In this document: positions 1 through 11,500 of the stretch, piece after piece
Layout of the letters: the number at the start of each line of letters is the position of its first letter
Position numbering within the stretch: position 1 is the stretch's first letter
Origin: Amphibalanus amphitrite
Taxonomy: Eukaryota; Arthropoda; Thecostraca; Balanomorpha; Balanidae
Reading direction: 5' to 3'
DNA length: 64,000 nt
Assembly (NCBI RefSeq): GCF_019059575.1
Contig: NW_024882205.1
Span: 297,521-361,520 of the forward strand
Notes under the pieces: model-generated
The model's database searches: none
What the model saw: only the letters and a program-made list of their open reading frames with translations
Told to the model about the DNA's origin: nothing
Translations under genes and position numbers: made by a program

Positions 1-919
1 TGGCCCAACTTGAGTTTCACAAAAGCTACCAATACAAATACATTTTTCACATGGGTGCACTTCATTTTTCAATTAAATTCACCCAACTAAAACATAGGCC
101 TATAAACCAGTCTAAACTTTTAGGAAGTCTCATTTTTTCCTCTTAGAAAATCATGAATTTTGAAACATTTTTCATAATATTTTGAGAAATATGTAAGAAA
201 TGAAACAGACATGCAGGCTGCTTGATTTCATTAAATCACACAATGAAAACTGGTTCTTGAATCTTGACATAAGCACACACAAATTCACCCTTTTATGCAT
301 CCAAAGGCCCTGCATACCTTGCCTAGATCCAATCAGGATTAAATGGAGAAGGTTGGCAGGAAGTGACACTAGGTTATCAGGCATATTCAATATAAATGTT
401 GATTCTTTCATTCTATGATAGCTCATCAAGAGAAGGTTCCATATGCTTGGAGCATTTAGGCAGGGTGTGGTCACAGCACTTCATCTGTCAAGTTCATATT
501 CATTGTCATTATCAGCTCTGCCTGAGTAGCTTTGTTGGAAACTGGCTGCCACAGTTATCCTATGGCAACCACCTGAATATACTACAAGTTAGCTGGCTCA
601 CATTGGTGAGAATTGACAGGCATGCTTTGAAGTTTGGCAAATCCCTGCCATTTTCTCTTTTATTGACCTGTTAGACATTGCAGCCCTGAGCAGATGAAAT
701 AAACAAGAATGCACCATAAACAATTTAAACTTCTTTCATTGACATTTCAATGAAGATTGTTCTTGCTAGAACATTATTGCTTACATAATCTTTTTTGGCC
801 TGGAGCTTTGATGATGATTGCTTTGATGATAAATATAGGTACAATATTTTCCATCAGGTTTCTTAGCATGATGGAAGAACAGTCCAGCGAGTTGCAGGCT
901 GGAGTAGAACAAACATTTT
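1..919. other. AT-rich intron sequence, no gene
   Basis: Nothing recognisable as coding was found. All reading frames are short and match no family I know. Because UBE2H exon 2 starts downstream and its first coding exon is not seen, this is most likely part of UBE2H intron 1. Confidence 0.5.
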
Positions 920-1255
920 TTTTGCCTGTATCGAGGGGGGGGGGGCGAACGGACCCCCTCGGTTTCTCGCGAATAACTCGCGTAAAAAGCGGCCGATCGC
1001 GACGAAACTTCCAATACCCTCGCGTTAATCAATTTTACACCTACCCTAAAAATTTCATGACCCTGACCCAAATGACCTTTGTGACCTGTGACTTATTTCT
1101 CAAGACTATGTTTGGCCGGAAACGCAATTCGGCGTATGTCGGCTCGCATTAGCCGCGTGTTTGCAGTCTTTTCGTGGTTTCAAGCGTTCAAACGTGTGAT
1201 ATGATGCTGGTCCCATGCATAAGGCCTGGTGCCAAGGTCATCTGAAGGTCAGGTC

Positions 1256-1268
1256 AGGTCATTGACCT
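1256..1268. promoter_or_regulatory. Perfect IR1 nuclear-receptor palindrome (ecdysone-response-element type) in element B
   Basis: AGGTCA-T-TGACCT is two inverted half-sites with a 1-bp spacer and fits the RGGTCANTGACCY consensus known for EcR/USP heterodimers. The equivalent position of the other B copy (26958-26970) keeps a perfect IR1 with a different central base on the same strand reading. Binding is not shown; only the motif is seen. Confidence 0.45.
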
Positions 1269-1577
1269 TTGATGACCTCGGCTCTCTTTTTTTGAGTTTA
1301 TATGTTTCCGGGCTGGTTTCTGGAGCTGAATTCGAATTTAGCAACCATTTTAACATTTACGAAGTAGTTTTGGTGCCTTCGTACGTAACATGTTACCCCG
1401 CGCTGGGCCGGTGCTCTGAGATTCCGTGCCGGGCCGGGGGAGGGGGGTGTCTGAACACCCCCCCCCTTCTAACTCGGCTCCTGGGCCACGTTGCGACACG
1501 CGGTAAGCGGCAATCGAAAGAACGTCCAAAATAAGGACGAAAACACTTCGGTCATTTTTTAGCTCAGGTCGAAGGTC

Positions 1578-1593
1578 AGGTCACCAGAGGTCA
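1578..1593 (+). promoter_or_regulatory. DR4 pair of AGGTCA half-sites in element A
   Basis: AGGTCA-CCAG-AGGTCA is a direct repeat with a 4-bp spacer. The same DR4, with an identical spacer, is present at 36215-36230 in the other family A copy. Function is unknown. Confidence 0.35.
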
Positions 1594-1935
1594 CCAAAGG
1601 TAAAATGTTGACTATTTCAACATTTTGGAAACTGCCGACGGCTATCTCGGGAACCCATAGAGCTACAGCGCCGCGGAAAAGCGCATTCGATAGCCCTTTT
1701 ACAGACCTTTCTGAATAATGTTCTCAGATTTGACCTCAGGTCAACGGTTTAGCCTCCAGAGGGCAAAAACTCCAAAAATAGCCGTTTTTATGAAAAAACG
1801 TTTTTCGGCAATAACTTTTGACTCAAAAGAGTCATGACATTACTTTTGCCAGCATCGTGTTCCTCTCGTCGAGACGCGTCGAATGAACTATAATTTGACC
1901 TTAAAAGGTCAGTTTGAAAATTTGACCTCAGGTCA

Positions 1936-1947
1936 AGGTCATGACCT
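1936..1947. promoter_or_regulatory. IR0 pair of AGGTCA half-sites in element A
   Basis: AGGTCATGACCT is an inverted repeat with no spacer, conserved at 36586-36597 in the second family A copy. Confidence 0.35.
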
Positions 1948-2590
1948 GACCGGAAAAGGTCATGTTGCATATCAGTCGATCCGCAACGTCGAGCCAATAC
2001 ATCTAAGGCGTTTTCAGTGCTCTAGCACGCCTCTATCAGCAGTTATTAGCGAAAAACTGTTAGATTCTGTTCGTGACCTGAGATGACCTCGGGGACATAA
2101 CGAGGGGTCACAGTTGCCAGTTTTCGGTTCAGTGTGTCAATCTTACCTACATCTCGATGTTAAGAGTGTCTAGAATAGCGTTCGTGCAAAACAGACGCTT
2201 TTCAATTTTCTCCCATTGAATTTATAATGGAGAGGCCGCAAAATTGACCTGACCTTAGGTCACTGATATCGAAATTCCGAGATATACATTTCATAGATAA
2301 TGTTGCTCATATCAATCGCGGAAAGTTTCAAAGCAATCAATTAATCGGTGTAGCTATGACGAGCATTCTTATTTTTTCCGAGGTGAGGTCACTTGGCGTG
2401 ACCTGGTGACCTGACCTAAGGCGACCTGGGTCTGAAATTTTCACAACATGTGCGGAAAAGATGTACGAACAGGTGTGCCAAAAACGGAGGCGCTGAGAAT
2501 TCTGCGAAAAACCGCAGGGGGGGGGGGGTGTTCAAACACAGGCCCGGCGTGGGCTACTGCTGTCAGAGGCGGTTGACACGTACTACGAAT

Positions 2591-2852
2591 TATTGATGTC
2601 AGTTACAGAAAATCGAAATACTGATACCAAACCAAATACCAACCAACACCGTGGGGAAATACCGAAACCAAACCAACTTGAGAACATGAGGGAAATACCG
2701 ACTTTTTACCAATTCCTTAGCCTCTTATACATTAATGAGGGTTCATGATACCAACAACATACCAAACTTATTAGGATTGAAATACCAAATACCAAATTGG
2801 TATCGGTTTGGTATCGGTTTACCAAAAAGTTGGTATCCGATTGACATCTCTA
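2591..2852. mobile_element. hAT-like MITE (262 bp) inserted in element B
   Basis: The element is flanked by a perfect 8-bp direct repeat, CTACGAAT (2583-2590 and 2853-2860). Its terminal inverted repeats are TATTGATGTCA and TGACATCTCTA (9 of 11 positions pair). The interior is rich in ACCAAATACC/GGTATTTGG motifs in both orientations. The unoccupied target with a single ATTCGTAG lies near 26790 in the intact B copy. An 8-bp duplication and TAGRGATG-like tips are typical of hAT elements. No transposase is encoded. Confidence 0.85.
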
Positions 2853-3046
2853 CTACGAATACCCGTCAGGACCCCTACTGGATGACCTGACCTGACCCGA
2901 CCTGACCTGACCTGACCCGACCTGGCCTAAATGCATGAAGACATCATCTAAGATCAAAACTAACATGATATTCGTGATCAGCACCCCGAAAACCTCCTAG
3001 CAGCCACACTACGACGTTCCAACAGGTACGGATTTTCCCGACTTTT

Positions 3047-3059
3047 GGGTCATTGACCT
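3047..3059. promoter_or_regulatory. Second perfect IR1 palindrome in element B copy 1
   Basis: GGGTCA-T-TGACCT fits RGGTCANTGACCY. Its counterpart in the intact B copy is 26613-26625 (AGGTCA-A-TGACCC, opposite orientation). Both halves of the palindrome have survived divergence of the copies. Confidence 0.4.
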
Positions 3060-3456
3060 GACCTGGTAGGTCAACCAATGACCTAGGACCTTAAAATTGG
3101 GTATCATCGGTTTCCTCTCGTCATGGGTAACACCTTTATATTTTCCGCGAAGCTCTAGCTCGATCAGGGCCAATCGATAAGGGGGGGGGCGATCCAACGG
3201 ACCTCCCCCCCCTTATACGTTCGCGGCTGGCAAAACACCAATACGGGCGAGGGTTAATGGCTAATGATTGGGGACTGGCAATGGCTATCCGAAGCTAAAA
3301 TCCTGATGGAACTGGTGGTTGCCTCTGTGATTTGGTGCCACACACTGTCCTTTACTACTCTATGAATTTAGTAACACTTCTGATCTATGTTTATGTGGCT
3401 GGAAGCTGCTTGTTGTATGAGGGGCTAGCAAACTTCCTTAACTGCACCTATCTCAG

Positions 3457-4879
3457 AATTGAGAGCAAGCATGAAGTCACAATCATGGGAGGCTTGAATG
3501 AATTCTCAGTGAAGTTCTATGGACCTAAGAACAGTGAGTACTGACCAACAAGCACATAACGCTGGGCTACTGAGCAGAAACTGCTACTGGCCCTGTCACT
3601 GATGGTCTTATTCAATTCAATGCTAAAATCAGTTTGAAAGTAAGATAGCTGACAATCTGTCTTAGCTCCAGAGATGGTAGCTGTGCTGGTATTCAGGGTA
3701 AAGAACAACGTGCATTTTCCATTTCACCAGAAAGCTGGTGGTCATTTCAGGCATAAAGCTCTTCCGTATTTTTTTATTATTGCTTTTCCCTACCATTGGG
3801 GCCCGCGATGATCCTTCACTATAAGGAGGAACATTTCGATGCCAGCATGTCCTCGTCAGCATTGCAATATCGTACAGCAGCCTTGGTGATCTGGTGTGCT
3901 CTGTGATATCGTCCGTATGTCTCCGTAACACCACATCTGCCGTAACCTCCGCTCCCGCCCGGCAGCTCCGTACGAGGGCGGCGTCTGGAGAGTGCGGGTC
4001 CACCTGCCCGAGCACTACCCGTTCAAATCGCCCAGCATCGGCTTCATGAACAAGGTGTACCACCCCAACATTGACGAGATGTCCGGCACCGTGTGTCTGG
4101 ACGTCATCAACCAGGCCTGGACGGCACTCTACGGTGAGCGCGATGTAGATCTACCTGACGTTAGTTGCTACTAGAGTATTTATGCTAGTTGCTTGTGTGA
4201 ACTCGCAGATGAGTGCGCTGGAAAGTTCGCCTGGAATTGATTCTCCAGGTAACATTTAATCTATAAATTAGTACTTATTGTTTCTTTCCCTTCGCGGTCT
4301 ATTTTTCAGATTTGTCCAACATCTTCGAGTCTTTCCTGCCACAGCTGCTGACCTACCCGAATCCGATCGATCCGCTCAACGGAGACGCGGCAGCCATGTA
4401 CATGCACAAACCTGAAGAGTACAAGAAAAAAGTCATGGGTGAGTCCATGAGTTCGTACTTCTCAGTTTTCCGCTCGGGATTGAATGGCTATTCTTTCGGC
4501 CTGTTGAATTGGTTAAAATACCTATATCGGTTCATCGAATATAAATCACTAGAAGAAACCGCATCGAGTAGCGCTTGCCTAATGCATGGTGCGATTATTA
4601 CGTTTGTTGTTCAGTTCAGGCGGAAATGAATCCCGACATTGATCTCATACTTCGTCACATCAGCCTCTTCCATCCCACCCCTCCCCGCCGGAACAGAGAC
4701 CGTATTTCACCTCTCCCCTCCCCCCCCGTCGGCCGGCAGAGTATGTGCGCCGCTACGCTACCGAGGAGGCGCTGGCGCCCATCGAGGCCGACGGCGCCGA
4801 CGCGGCCTCTTCCAGCGACGCCAGCGAGTCGTCCATGTCCGACTTCTCCGAGGACGAGGCACGCGACATGGAGCTATAG
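3457..4879 (+). CDS. UBE2H: Ubiquitin-conjugating enzyme E2 H (UBE2H), exons 2-5, 5' partial
   Basis: An E2 enzyme that carries ubiquitin as a cysteine thioester and transfers it to substrates; the vertebrate enzyme works with the CTLH/GID ligase (family knowledge). Coding exons are 3457-3533, 3966-4133, 4310-4438 and 4740-4879, all with GT-AG junctions and matching phases (junction codons read N-T-P, Y-D-L and M-E-Y). The UBC fold is clear: [48 protein letters not shown] with the catalytic Cys in TVCLDV, then [23 protein letters not shown]. The tail [17 protein letters not shown] is the family signature, and the stop is TAG at 4877. About 172 residues are visible. Only the first 18 or so residues (exon 1, usually MSSPSxGKRRMDTDV..) are missing and probably lie upstream of the window. 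ARDMEL ends exactly as in other animal UBE2H proteins. Confidence 0.95.
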
Positions 4880-7800
4880 CCCGCCGACCGTCCGCGCGCC
4901 GGGTCCGCCGGCTCCGGCCCGAGGCCCCGCTCCGGATCCAGTGCTGGTGGTCACGACTCTAACGCCAGCCCCGGCCGCGACTTTGATGCTGTGCCGGGCT
5001 CCAGTCCGGGCCACGACCCAGGTGGTGTCTCGGGCTCCGTTCACTGCGCTGTGATGCGCGATGACCGTGAGCCTGAGCTTGGTGTGTCCGGTGTGACCGG
5101 GTCTGGAGCTGGTCCATCCAGTGCTGGGTCTGAAGCTGGCCTGTCCGCTACAGCCGAGCATGAATGTGGTCTGGCCATCACATCCGAGTCTAGCCCTAGT
5201 GCCGAACCTGAAACTGATCTACCAGACACAGTCGGACCCGGAGTCGGCCCATCCAGTGTCACCAGACCTGGCGTTGGTCTGCGCGACTCCAACGGACGCG
5301 GACCGAGCCGGGCCGGACCGGCGCGCGGTCCCGGTGCCCGCCCTACCTATGGGACGGAGGGCGGTGCCATGTCCAGTCGGGCGTCCCCGTCCCCAGTGAG
5401 GGAGAACACAGCGGCGGCTCGCCGGGCGCCGCCACACCCCTGAACACTGACAGAGAAACGCGCGTGGCGTATTTTTACCGTATATAGATGTGTGCGTATG
5501 TGTCGCGTGGTGAGCTGCCGGGCGGCCGGGGCGAGTGTGGCCGCTCGGGCCGCTCCAGGGACCGGCACCGGTCACTCTGCTTGCCGTGTTTGTTACGTTT
5601 TAGTCGGCGGGACGGCGGGAGGACCGCCGGCGACCGCTGCGGTCCGCGATCTCTTCTCAGCACTACCTTACATTGCTGTAGCGCCGCGCCGCCCCGCCGC
5701 CGTCGATAATTTTACGCTGCCGACCGCGCCCGCGAGAGTCATAGGTCTGTGTGAAATCGATAAGTATATCGTGTGTTGATGAGTTTTATTGAATATTTTA
5801 GTTCGTTTGTTTGACTTACTCGCCACGCAAAAAGAGATGTGGCGACTGGCGAATGCACCCGCTTGTTTCATTCGGTAGCTTTGTGTTGTGCACGCTATCC
5901 CCGTTAATCACTATATGTTCTCTCTTGTGTTTCACTATGGCCGGGATGCGCGAAATGTCTGCTACTGTCGGTTTGCTTCGTCGGTAGCCGGGTTTTACGT
6001 TCGGTTTAGTCGACTGGTTATGAGCGATGCGGTGTTGTCCATTGCTGGTGAGCCGCCCTGCGAGCAGATACCAGCGCTCGCCGTGGGCCCGCTTGAAACT
6101 AGGAGTTGTCGCTTTCACCAGTAGCTGGCAGTGGTACTGGCTGCTCCTGTCTCCCGTGTACTGTACATAGTGGTTTAGTGATGTGTCAATAATTAGTAGG
6201 GCTCCCTGCTGCCCCGAGTGTCGAGCGCAGCGGTGTGTAGGTGTGGCTCGATGGCAGCCGGGCTGCTGAAGGAGAGAGAGGAGAGGAGTGAGGGACAGAG
6301 GAGAGGAGTACGGTGGATAGGACAGCTGAACTCTCTGGCGTCGGCCGCCAACAGTTAACGATCGACAAGTCAACCCCGACCTCACTACCACTAGGACTGA
6401 AGAGCACGGAAACCACCCATACCTCCATCATTGTGAGGGGCAGCCCACGCAAAAATACACAGTCCCCTACTGATGAGCGTGTGGTTGTAAACCGACTTCA
6501 GTGCACCAATCCACGACTAAGTACTGCAAACATGAACCCTCTAACAAGGCAATGATTGCTTTATCCTCTGTATGACCTGAAGGAATATGCTTCGTTTGTG
6601 ACCCACTAAACAATGCACACGCCGCAGCTTCTGTTTGGGAAATAATGCTTTTGGTTAGTCACCTACGAATTAGGCCCTGAAATACAGGCGTTCAATATTT
6701 CGAAAGTATTTTTAATTTTATATGTTTCGTGGAATGCCTAATAGCTACGAAGCTGTGAAAGACAGCGGTGGAACATGGCGGTGGTATAAATCACCGCATC
6801 AATTAGCGGGTGATGAGCTGGGTGATGTCATCGTACGAGAGATGCCGTTCTGCGTTCACATTCTTGGCTGCACTGATGTCGCACGTTTGTCGTAACCCGC
6901 ACGTGGTTTTGAGTGGGAATGACACTACACCCTTGCCAAGGAGTGGGCAAAGACCAGAATTTCACGTTCAAGAGTGCGGCGAGAACGGGTCGTATCCTCT
7001 TATCCCGAACAACGTTGACAAGAATGACGTTCCAACCATGGCCCCAATCGGTTCTATCCTGGGTCAGCTCTGTCAATACACGACAACCATCCAGAGACTC
7101 AATAAAGGAACGGCAAGTTCTGTATTATCATAGGGCGATCATGCGCGGTACAGCATACACACATCACGTAGGTATGAATACATCGCGCATGAAAACGACC
7201 AGTGGCGCCTGCCCGCTCGCACGGAGGGGCCCTGGTCCACGCCAATCACATGTTTGGAGGTGTCGCAGCACAGGCCCCGGGTACAGCAGCCGGGAGTGGA
7301 GGGGGTCGGCACAGTCTACTCGGACAGCACAGGCAATCCTGTGAGAGGTAACACCGCCTAGCACCCCATTGTTCGACACAGGACCTCCGTTGAACGCAAG
7401 CGACCAGTGATCGGTATGGAGTCAGAATCGCGGTATACATCTGACACTGGGATATGCAAGTGAAATGAGGTAACGAATGAACAGGCACACAATTCCCAGC
7501 TTGATTGCATTCGAATGTCGGATACACATGAGAATGGTACCCAGTCCGACGACAAGCAATGAAACAGGTGATTTCGGATGTCCTTGACTTCGACTTCTCA
7601 GTTGAAGCGGGGCACTCACTGGGGTAACTGCTCTAGTCCAAACATTCACAGTCAGTTGAATGACATATTTACAAAGCGCTCATGCAGCTAAACGTCTCTC
7701 GTCCACATACATTCACCCTGACACACACATTGATACACAGGCTGTTAGCGCCGAGTTGGGCTATTCTCCAGAAAACCGGAGGTATGTCTCAGCTGCAGCA

Positions 7801-8591
7801 CATCGCTGACCTCTGGCGCCAGCACATCCCATACTCCATACACGCACATATTGCATTGAGTTCTATTTATGCCGTCTGTGCACTGTCAGGCGCTCGCTGT
7901 CAATGCTGTCAAAGCACACAGAACTGTGAGGATCATACATGTCAGCAGGATTAGCTGTGATAACCCTGAGTGGTTATACAGCACCAACGCAGTCCTGTGT
8001 CCAGCTCAGTGCCGGCTGCCCCCAGTCTGAGATCAAACACAAACTAAAGCCAATCTGTCCTGTCGTAAGATGGAAACCATAGCATGTACCCTCTGCTAGC
8101 GCGGACATTGGTAAGCAGACTGTTCTTGGATAGAAAGAACAGTCTATCCCGTCATTGCTGGACGCATTGCTGGAGCGATCTAAGCGTACAAGGAGAGGCA
8201 CAACCACGCGGGTGGGTACACAATATGCGGTTACACTTGCGGCGATTCATGTCTTTCTCTGACGAATTATACGTCCTAGTGGGCGGCGCTCCAGCCGACC
8301 GGCGGCTATTAGCGCACTCCGGGGTGACCCGTAGAGGACTGTCTCGACCGACTTCTCAAGGCAGCAAGCCAGCCCCCGGTCCACTGCCGCGCGGAACGGT
8401 CAGTCAGGTTACCACCCCACCCTCGAGACTATGCAGTCCACTATCCTAACGTCACCGGCTTCCCGTCGGCGGCAGACTCCGCACCCAGCCGGCGGGGCGC
8501 ACTCGCCCGGCGCTGCGGGGCACGCTCGCCCCATTTGTACCTATTTCCGAGCCTGTCCCGGAGGTCGGGACAGACTCTCGGTCGGCCCGTC
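4880..8591 (+). other. UBE2H 3' UTR and intergenic spacer to USP19
   Basis: No further coding sequence is recognised. 4880-5750 is very G+C-rich with degenerate GGTCTGG/GTCC-type repeats and long accidental reading frames. The first AATAAA on the + strand is at 7101-7106 and could be the UBE2H polyadenylation signal, implying a 3' UTR of about 2.2 kb; this is an inference. No TTTATT (minus-strand AATAAA) was spotted between 7107 and 8591, so the USP19 3' end is undefined. Confidence 0.4.
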
Positions 8592-11500
8592 TCAGTCTAT
8601 TTCCTCAGCGTCCGTGGCCCTCTCGGGGGCGGCGTACGGGATGCGCCGTCGGTAGAAGAGCAGGTAGGCCTCGCTGGTCATCACTTCTTCCTCCTTCATA
8701 CGCACAACGCGGGCGTCGTCGAACCGGCGCCAGCCTGAGACACGGAAACACTGTCAATGACGGATGGGGGGGGGGGGGACAGACACGGCACACACTGGGT
8801 CTGACAACGCAGACACACGGTCAGTTACAGATATCGGTATAAATACTATAAGCAGTCACGGTTTTGTACAACCATACAATGATACAGATGCTATGTGCAA
8901 AAATAACGGGCAGCAAAATGCAATTAACAATTGAAGTTAATGTCAATAAAATCATGTTCAATTGTGCCAATGGAGTAATGGTTTTCTACAAAAAAAAAGT
9001 TTCTATCAAGGAGCGTGTCACTTGAAAAGACTTAGCTGAAAACGAGTACACGGGTGCTCGGAAATCCTGTCCACCCTGAGGTCCTCCCGCTGTCCCCAGC
9101 TATCGCCCGTACCGAGCTCGGCGTTCTCTGGCCGCAGCGGGTCCACGCAGCGGGCGAACGCCGTGTAGTGGCCGCCCAGGATGCCGCCGTGGTGGTTGAT
9201 GACGCCGTACAGGTCGTACAGCACCCGGCCATCGTCTGGTTCCTCGGTCAGGTACTGGCGCAGGTTCAGGTCCCTGCGGGTCAGTGGGGATCGGTGGTCA
9301 ACCTCACTGCATACCGGCGGTGGCAGATTGAACGCTGCTGTAGCCGGGTTCGCCTGGCTTCTTCTGGTACTGTCACTGTCGAGATAACTACTGTCACACA
9401 CGCTTGAGCACAAGCACTCCCTCCATATGACGTCAGACCACGTCATGACTACTGCCATAGAAGCCAGCCGGTGAAGTAAAATGTCCTAAAACAAGACAAC
9501 CATAACAAAGAAACGGACGAACGAACAAACGAACAGAGGAACACAGAAGGACGGGCGGGCTGACGGCCTCAAAAGCAAAAATTAAAGACCAGAGAAAAGG
9601 GCCAGTGCTTACCGGACGGGGAACTCGACCATCCTGTCGATCTTGTCGCGGCCGTAGAAGGACTCCTTGAAGGAGAACCTCTTCAGCTGGATGATGAGGT
9701 TCAGGGGCAGCCGCCACAGGCTGAGCTGCTTCTCGGCCTCACGGTGCGCCTTACACCTGTGGACAAGCACATCGGAGAGATGCAGTGTCATATGGAAAAC
9801 CACACAAACAGACTGGGGTGGAGGACAGATGAAATTATTAGCCAATGGCTGCAGTAAAAGCAACAGAACAGGGGAAGTCGAAGCCTGTAAGAACGATATT
9901 GTCACGGAATCTTATCACAGCAGGACCAACGTCCACATACACGGGTTTATAGTTTTGAGATATCGCCAGCCAACAGAAAGTGAGAATGCGCACGTCAGTA
10001 CCTGGGACAGTACCAGGCCTCGTCCGGGGGACAGTATATGGGACAGTACACACCTGGGACAGTACCAGGGACAGCACAGACTCATACCTGGGACAGTATA
10101 TGGGAGAGTACACACCTGGGACAGTACCAGGCCTCGCCCGGGGAGAGCCGCTCCGGCTCGGTGAACAGCCGCAGACACTGGTGCAGGCCGATCCGGCCGG
10201 TCGGCTCCGGCTCCGGGTGCGGGTCCGGGTCAGACTCCAGCTCTTTGTCGTCCACCAGACAGCAGGGCTGCCAGCGGCGGCGCGCCGTCTTCCAGTCCAT
10301 GGCCACCGTGCAGGGGCCGCGCAGGTCCAGCGGCTCGTCACCTGGCGACACCGCGACGACAGCGTCAGAGATAAACACACACGCTCGGTAGACAGACACT
10401 GCTCAATACAGGAGCGCACCGTGCGAGTCGTGCAACAAACGCATCGATGCAATGGGGACAGAATAGCAGGTCATTCTACACTTGTTTGGTGTAAGAGCAA
10501 ACGACAGAGAGGTAGATCACAAGGACTCAGTCACACGTGGGGCCGGGTCCCTTTTGACTGGCCATTTCCCCGTTTCCTGGATAGGTAAAATGACCCAACC
10601 TTTTTGCAGCGGGTGGCTTACCGTTGTCCTGTATCCGTCCGCTGTCTGAGGAGACGACGTTCTCGCCCTGCTGGTCCACCGAGCGGATCACAAACAGCTG
10701 CTGGTCGCCCGTCATACCTGGACAGAATCAATAAGAAACTATCAGCCGACACACATAACTAGTGTTTCAATCACAAACAGCAGCTAGAGTGGTCGCCGGT
10801 CACTTCTGAAAAAATATACGGACGGAAATAGACAGCAGGCTGCCAGTGGCGCACAGTGTCGCAGTTACAAACAGCTGGTGGTCAACGGTCGCTCCCGATC
10901 TTGAACAAACACGCCAGTTCTCCTTACTCAGTACGGAAACCGCGACATACCTACCTGACGAGGAGGGCGCCTCCCGGCAGTCGGTGGAGTCACTGGAGCT
11001 GACCTCCTTTTCAGTGACGGTCTCCTCCGTGTCAGTGCACTGTGGAGACACGGTAGAGTTTCGGTTAAACAGGGTGAGTGACACGATCATCCAGGCGCAC
11101 CACGGCCGTACCACACACTGCGAGAGAACCGAAGAGACAGTGCCCGAAATGCTAGTGCATGCCGTCACGTAAGTAATGCAGGACAGTGAGACCAGTGGCG
11201 CAGGAGATCTTGTTTTTGCTACAGAGAAACTTATAAATAAGCCCCATGTATCACTATCGAACGTCAAGCCTCGTTTGGAGTGCCATCAGCCACACACCTT
11301 CCCACTGTCAGAGGCAAGTACCAAAGCTGACAGAGTCCCTCACTCCCGGTCACAGCTACTAACTGCTAACTAAACTAAGAGCGTTGCGCCACCCACCTTT
11401 CCGCTGTCGGAGCTGGTGCCGGAGCTGACCGAGTCCCTCCGCTCCCGATCACAGCTGCTAACTATACTAACTAAACTAAGAGCGGCGCGCCACTCACCTT

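Larger units (their letters stand above)
1397..2553 (+). mobile_element. TTAA-type MITE, family A, copy 1, nested in element B
   Basis: About 1,157 bp, collinear with the intact family A copy at 36034-37221, including the stretch after the left hairpin (CTAACTCGGCTCCTGGGCCA) and the central CATCGAATGAACTATAA block. The tips are CCCGCGCTGGG and CCCGGCGTGGG. The flanks are TTAC (1393-1396) and CTAC (2554-2557), a decayed target duplication. The uninterrupted host sequence (ACATGTTACGAAGCTGTCAG) survives in the B copy near 26810-26840, so the insertion is directly demonstrated. No coding capacity is seen. It carries many AGGTCA motifs, among them a DR4 (1578-1593) and an IR0 (1936-1947). Confidence 0.85.
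920..3253 (-). mobile_element. TTAA-type (piggyBac-like) MITE, family B, copy 1, interrupted by two insertions
   Basis: The right end reads GGGCGAGGGTTAA (TTAA at 3254-3257), matching the tip of the intact copy at 26421-27308 in the opposite orientation. Collinear similarity covers 930-1392, 2558-2582 and 2861-3253. The left tip is decayed and its TTAA is not recognisable, so 920 is approximate. Two other elements (1397-2553 and 2591-2852) interrupt it; without them it is about 0.9 kb, like the intact 888-bp copy. There is no transposase. Near each end a G-run faces a C-run across a short spacer (about 935-957 and 3181-3213), giving a strong hairpin. TGACCT/AGGTCA motifs are dense throughout. 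The piggyBac assignment rests on the TTAA target and the CCC-type tip and is an inference. Confidence 0.8.

Noticed and set aside
4991..5443. 150-codon frame downstream of UBE2H
   Set aside because: UBE2H has its normal C-terminus and stop at 4877-4879; the frame is degenerate repeat in a G+C-rich 3' UTR with competing frames on both strands.
5816..6391. 191-codon minus-strand frame
   Set aside because: No recognisable domain, no conserved start context, and it lies in the probable UBE2H 3' UTR.
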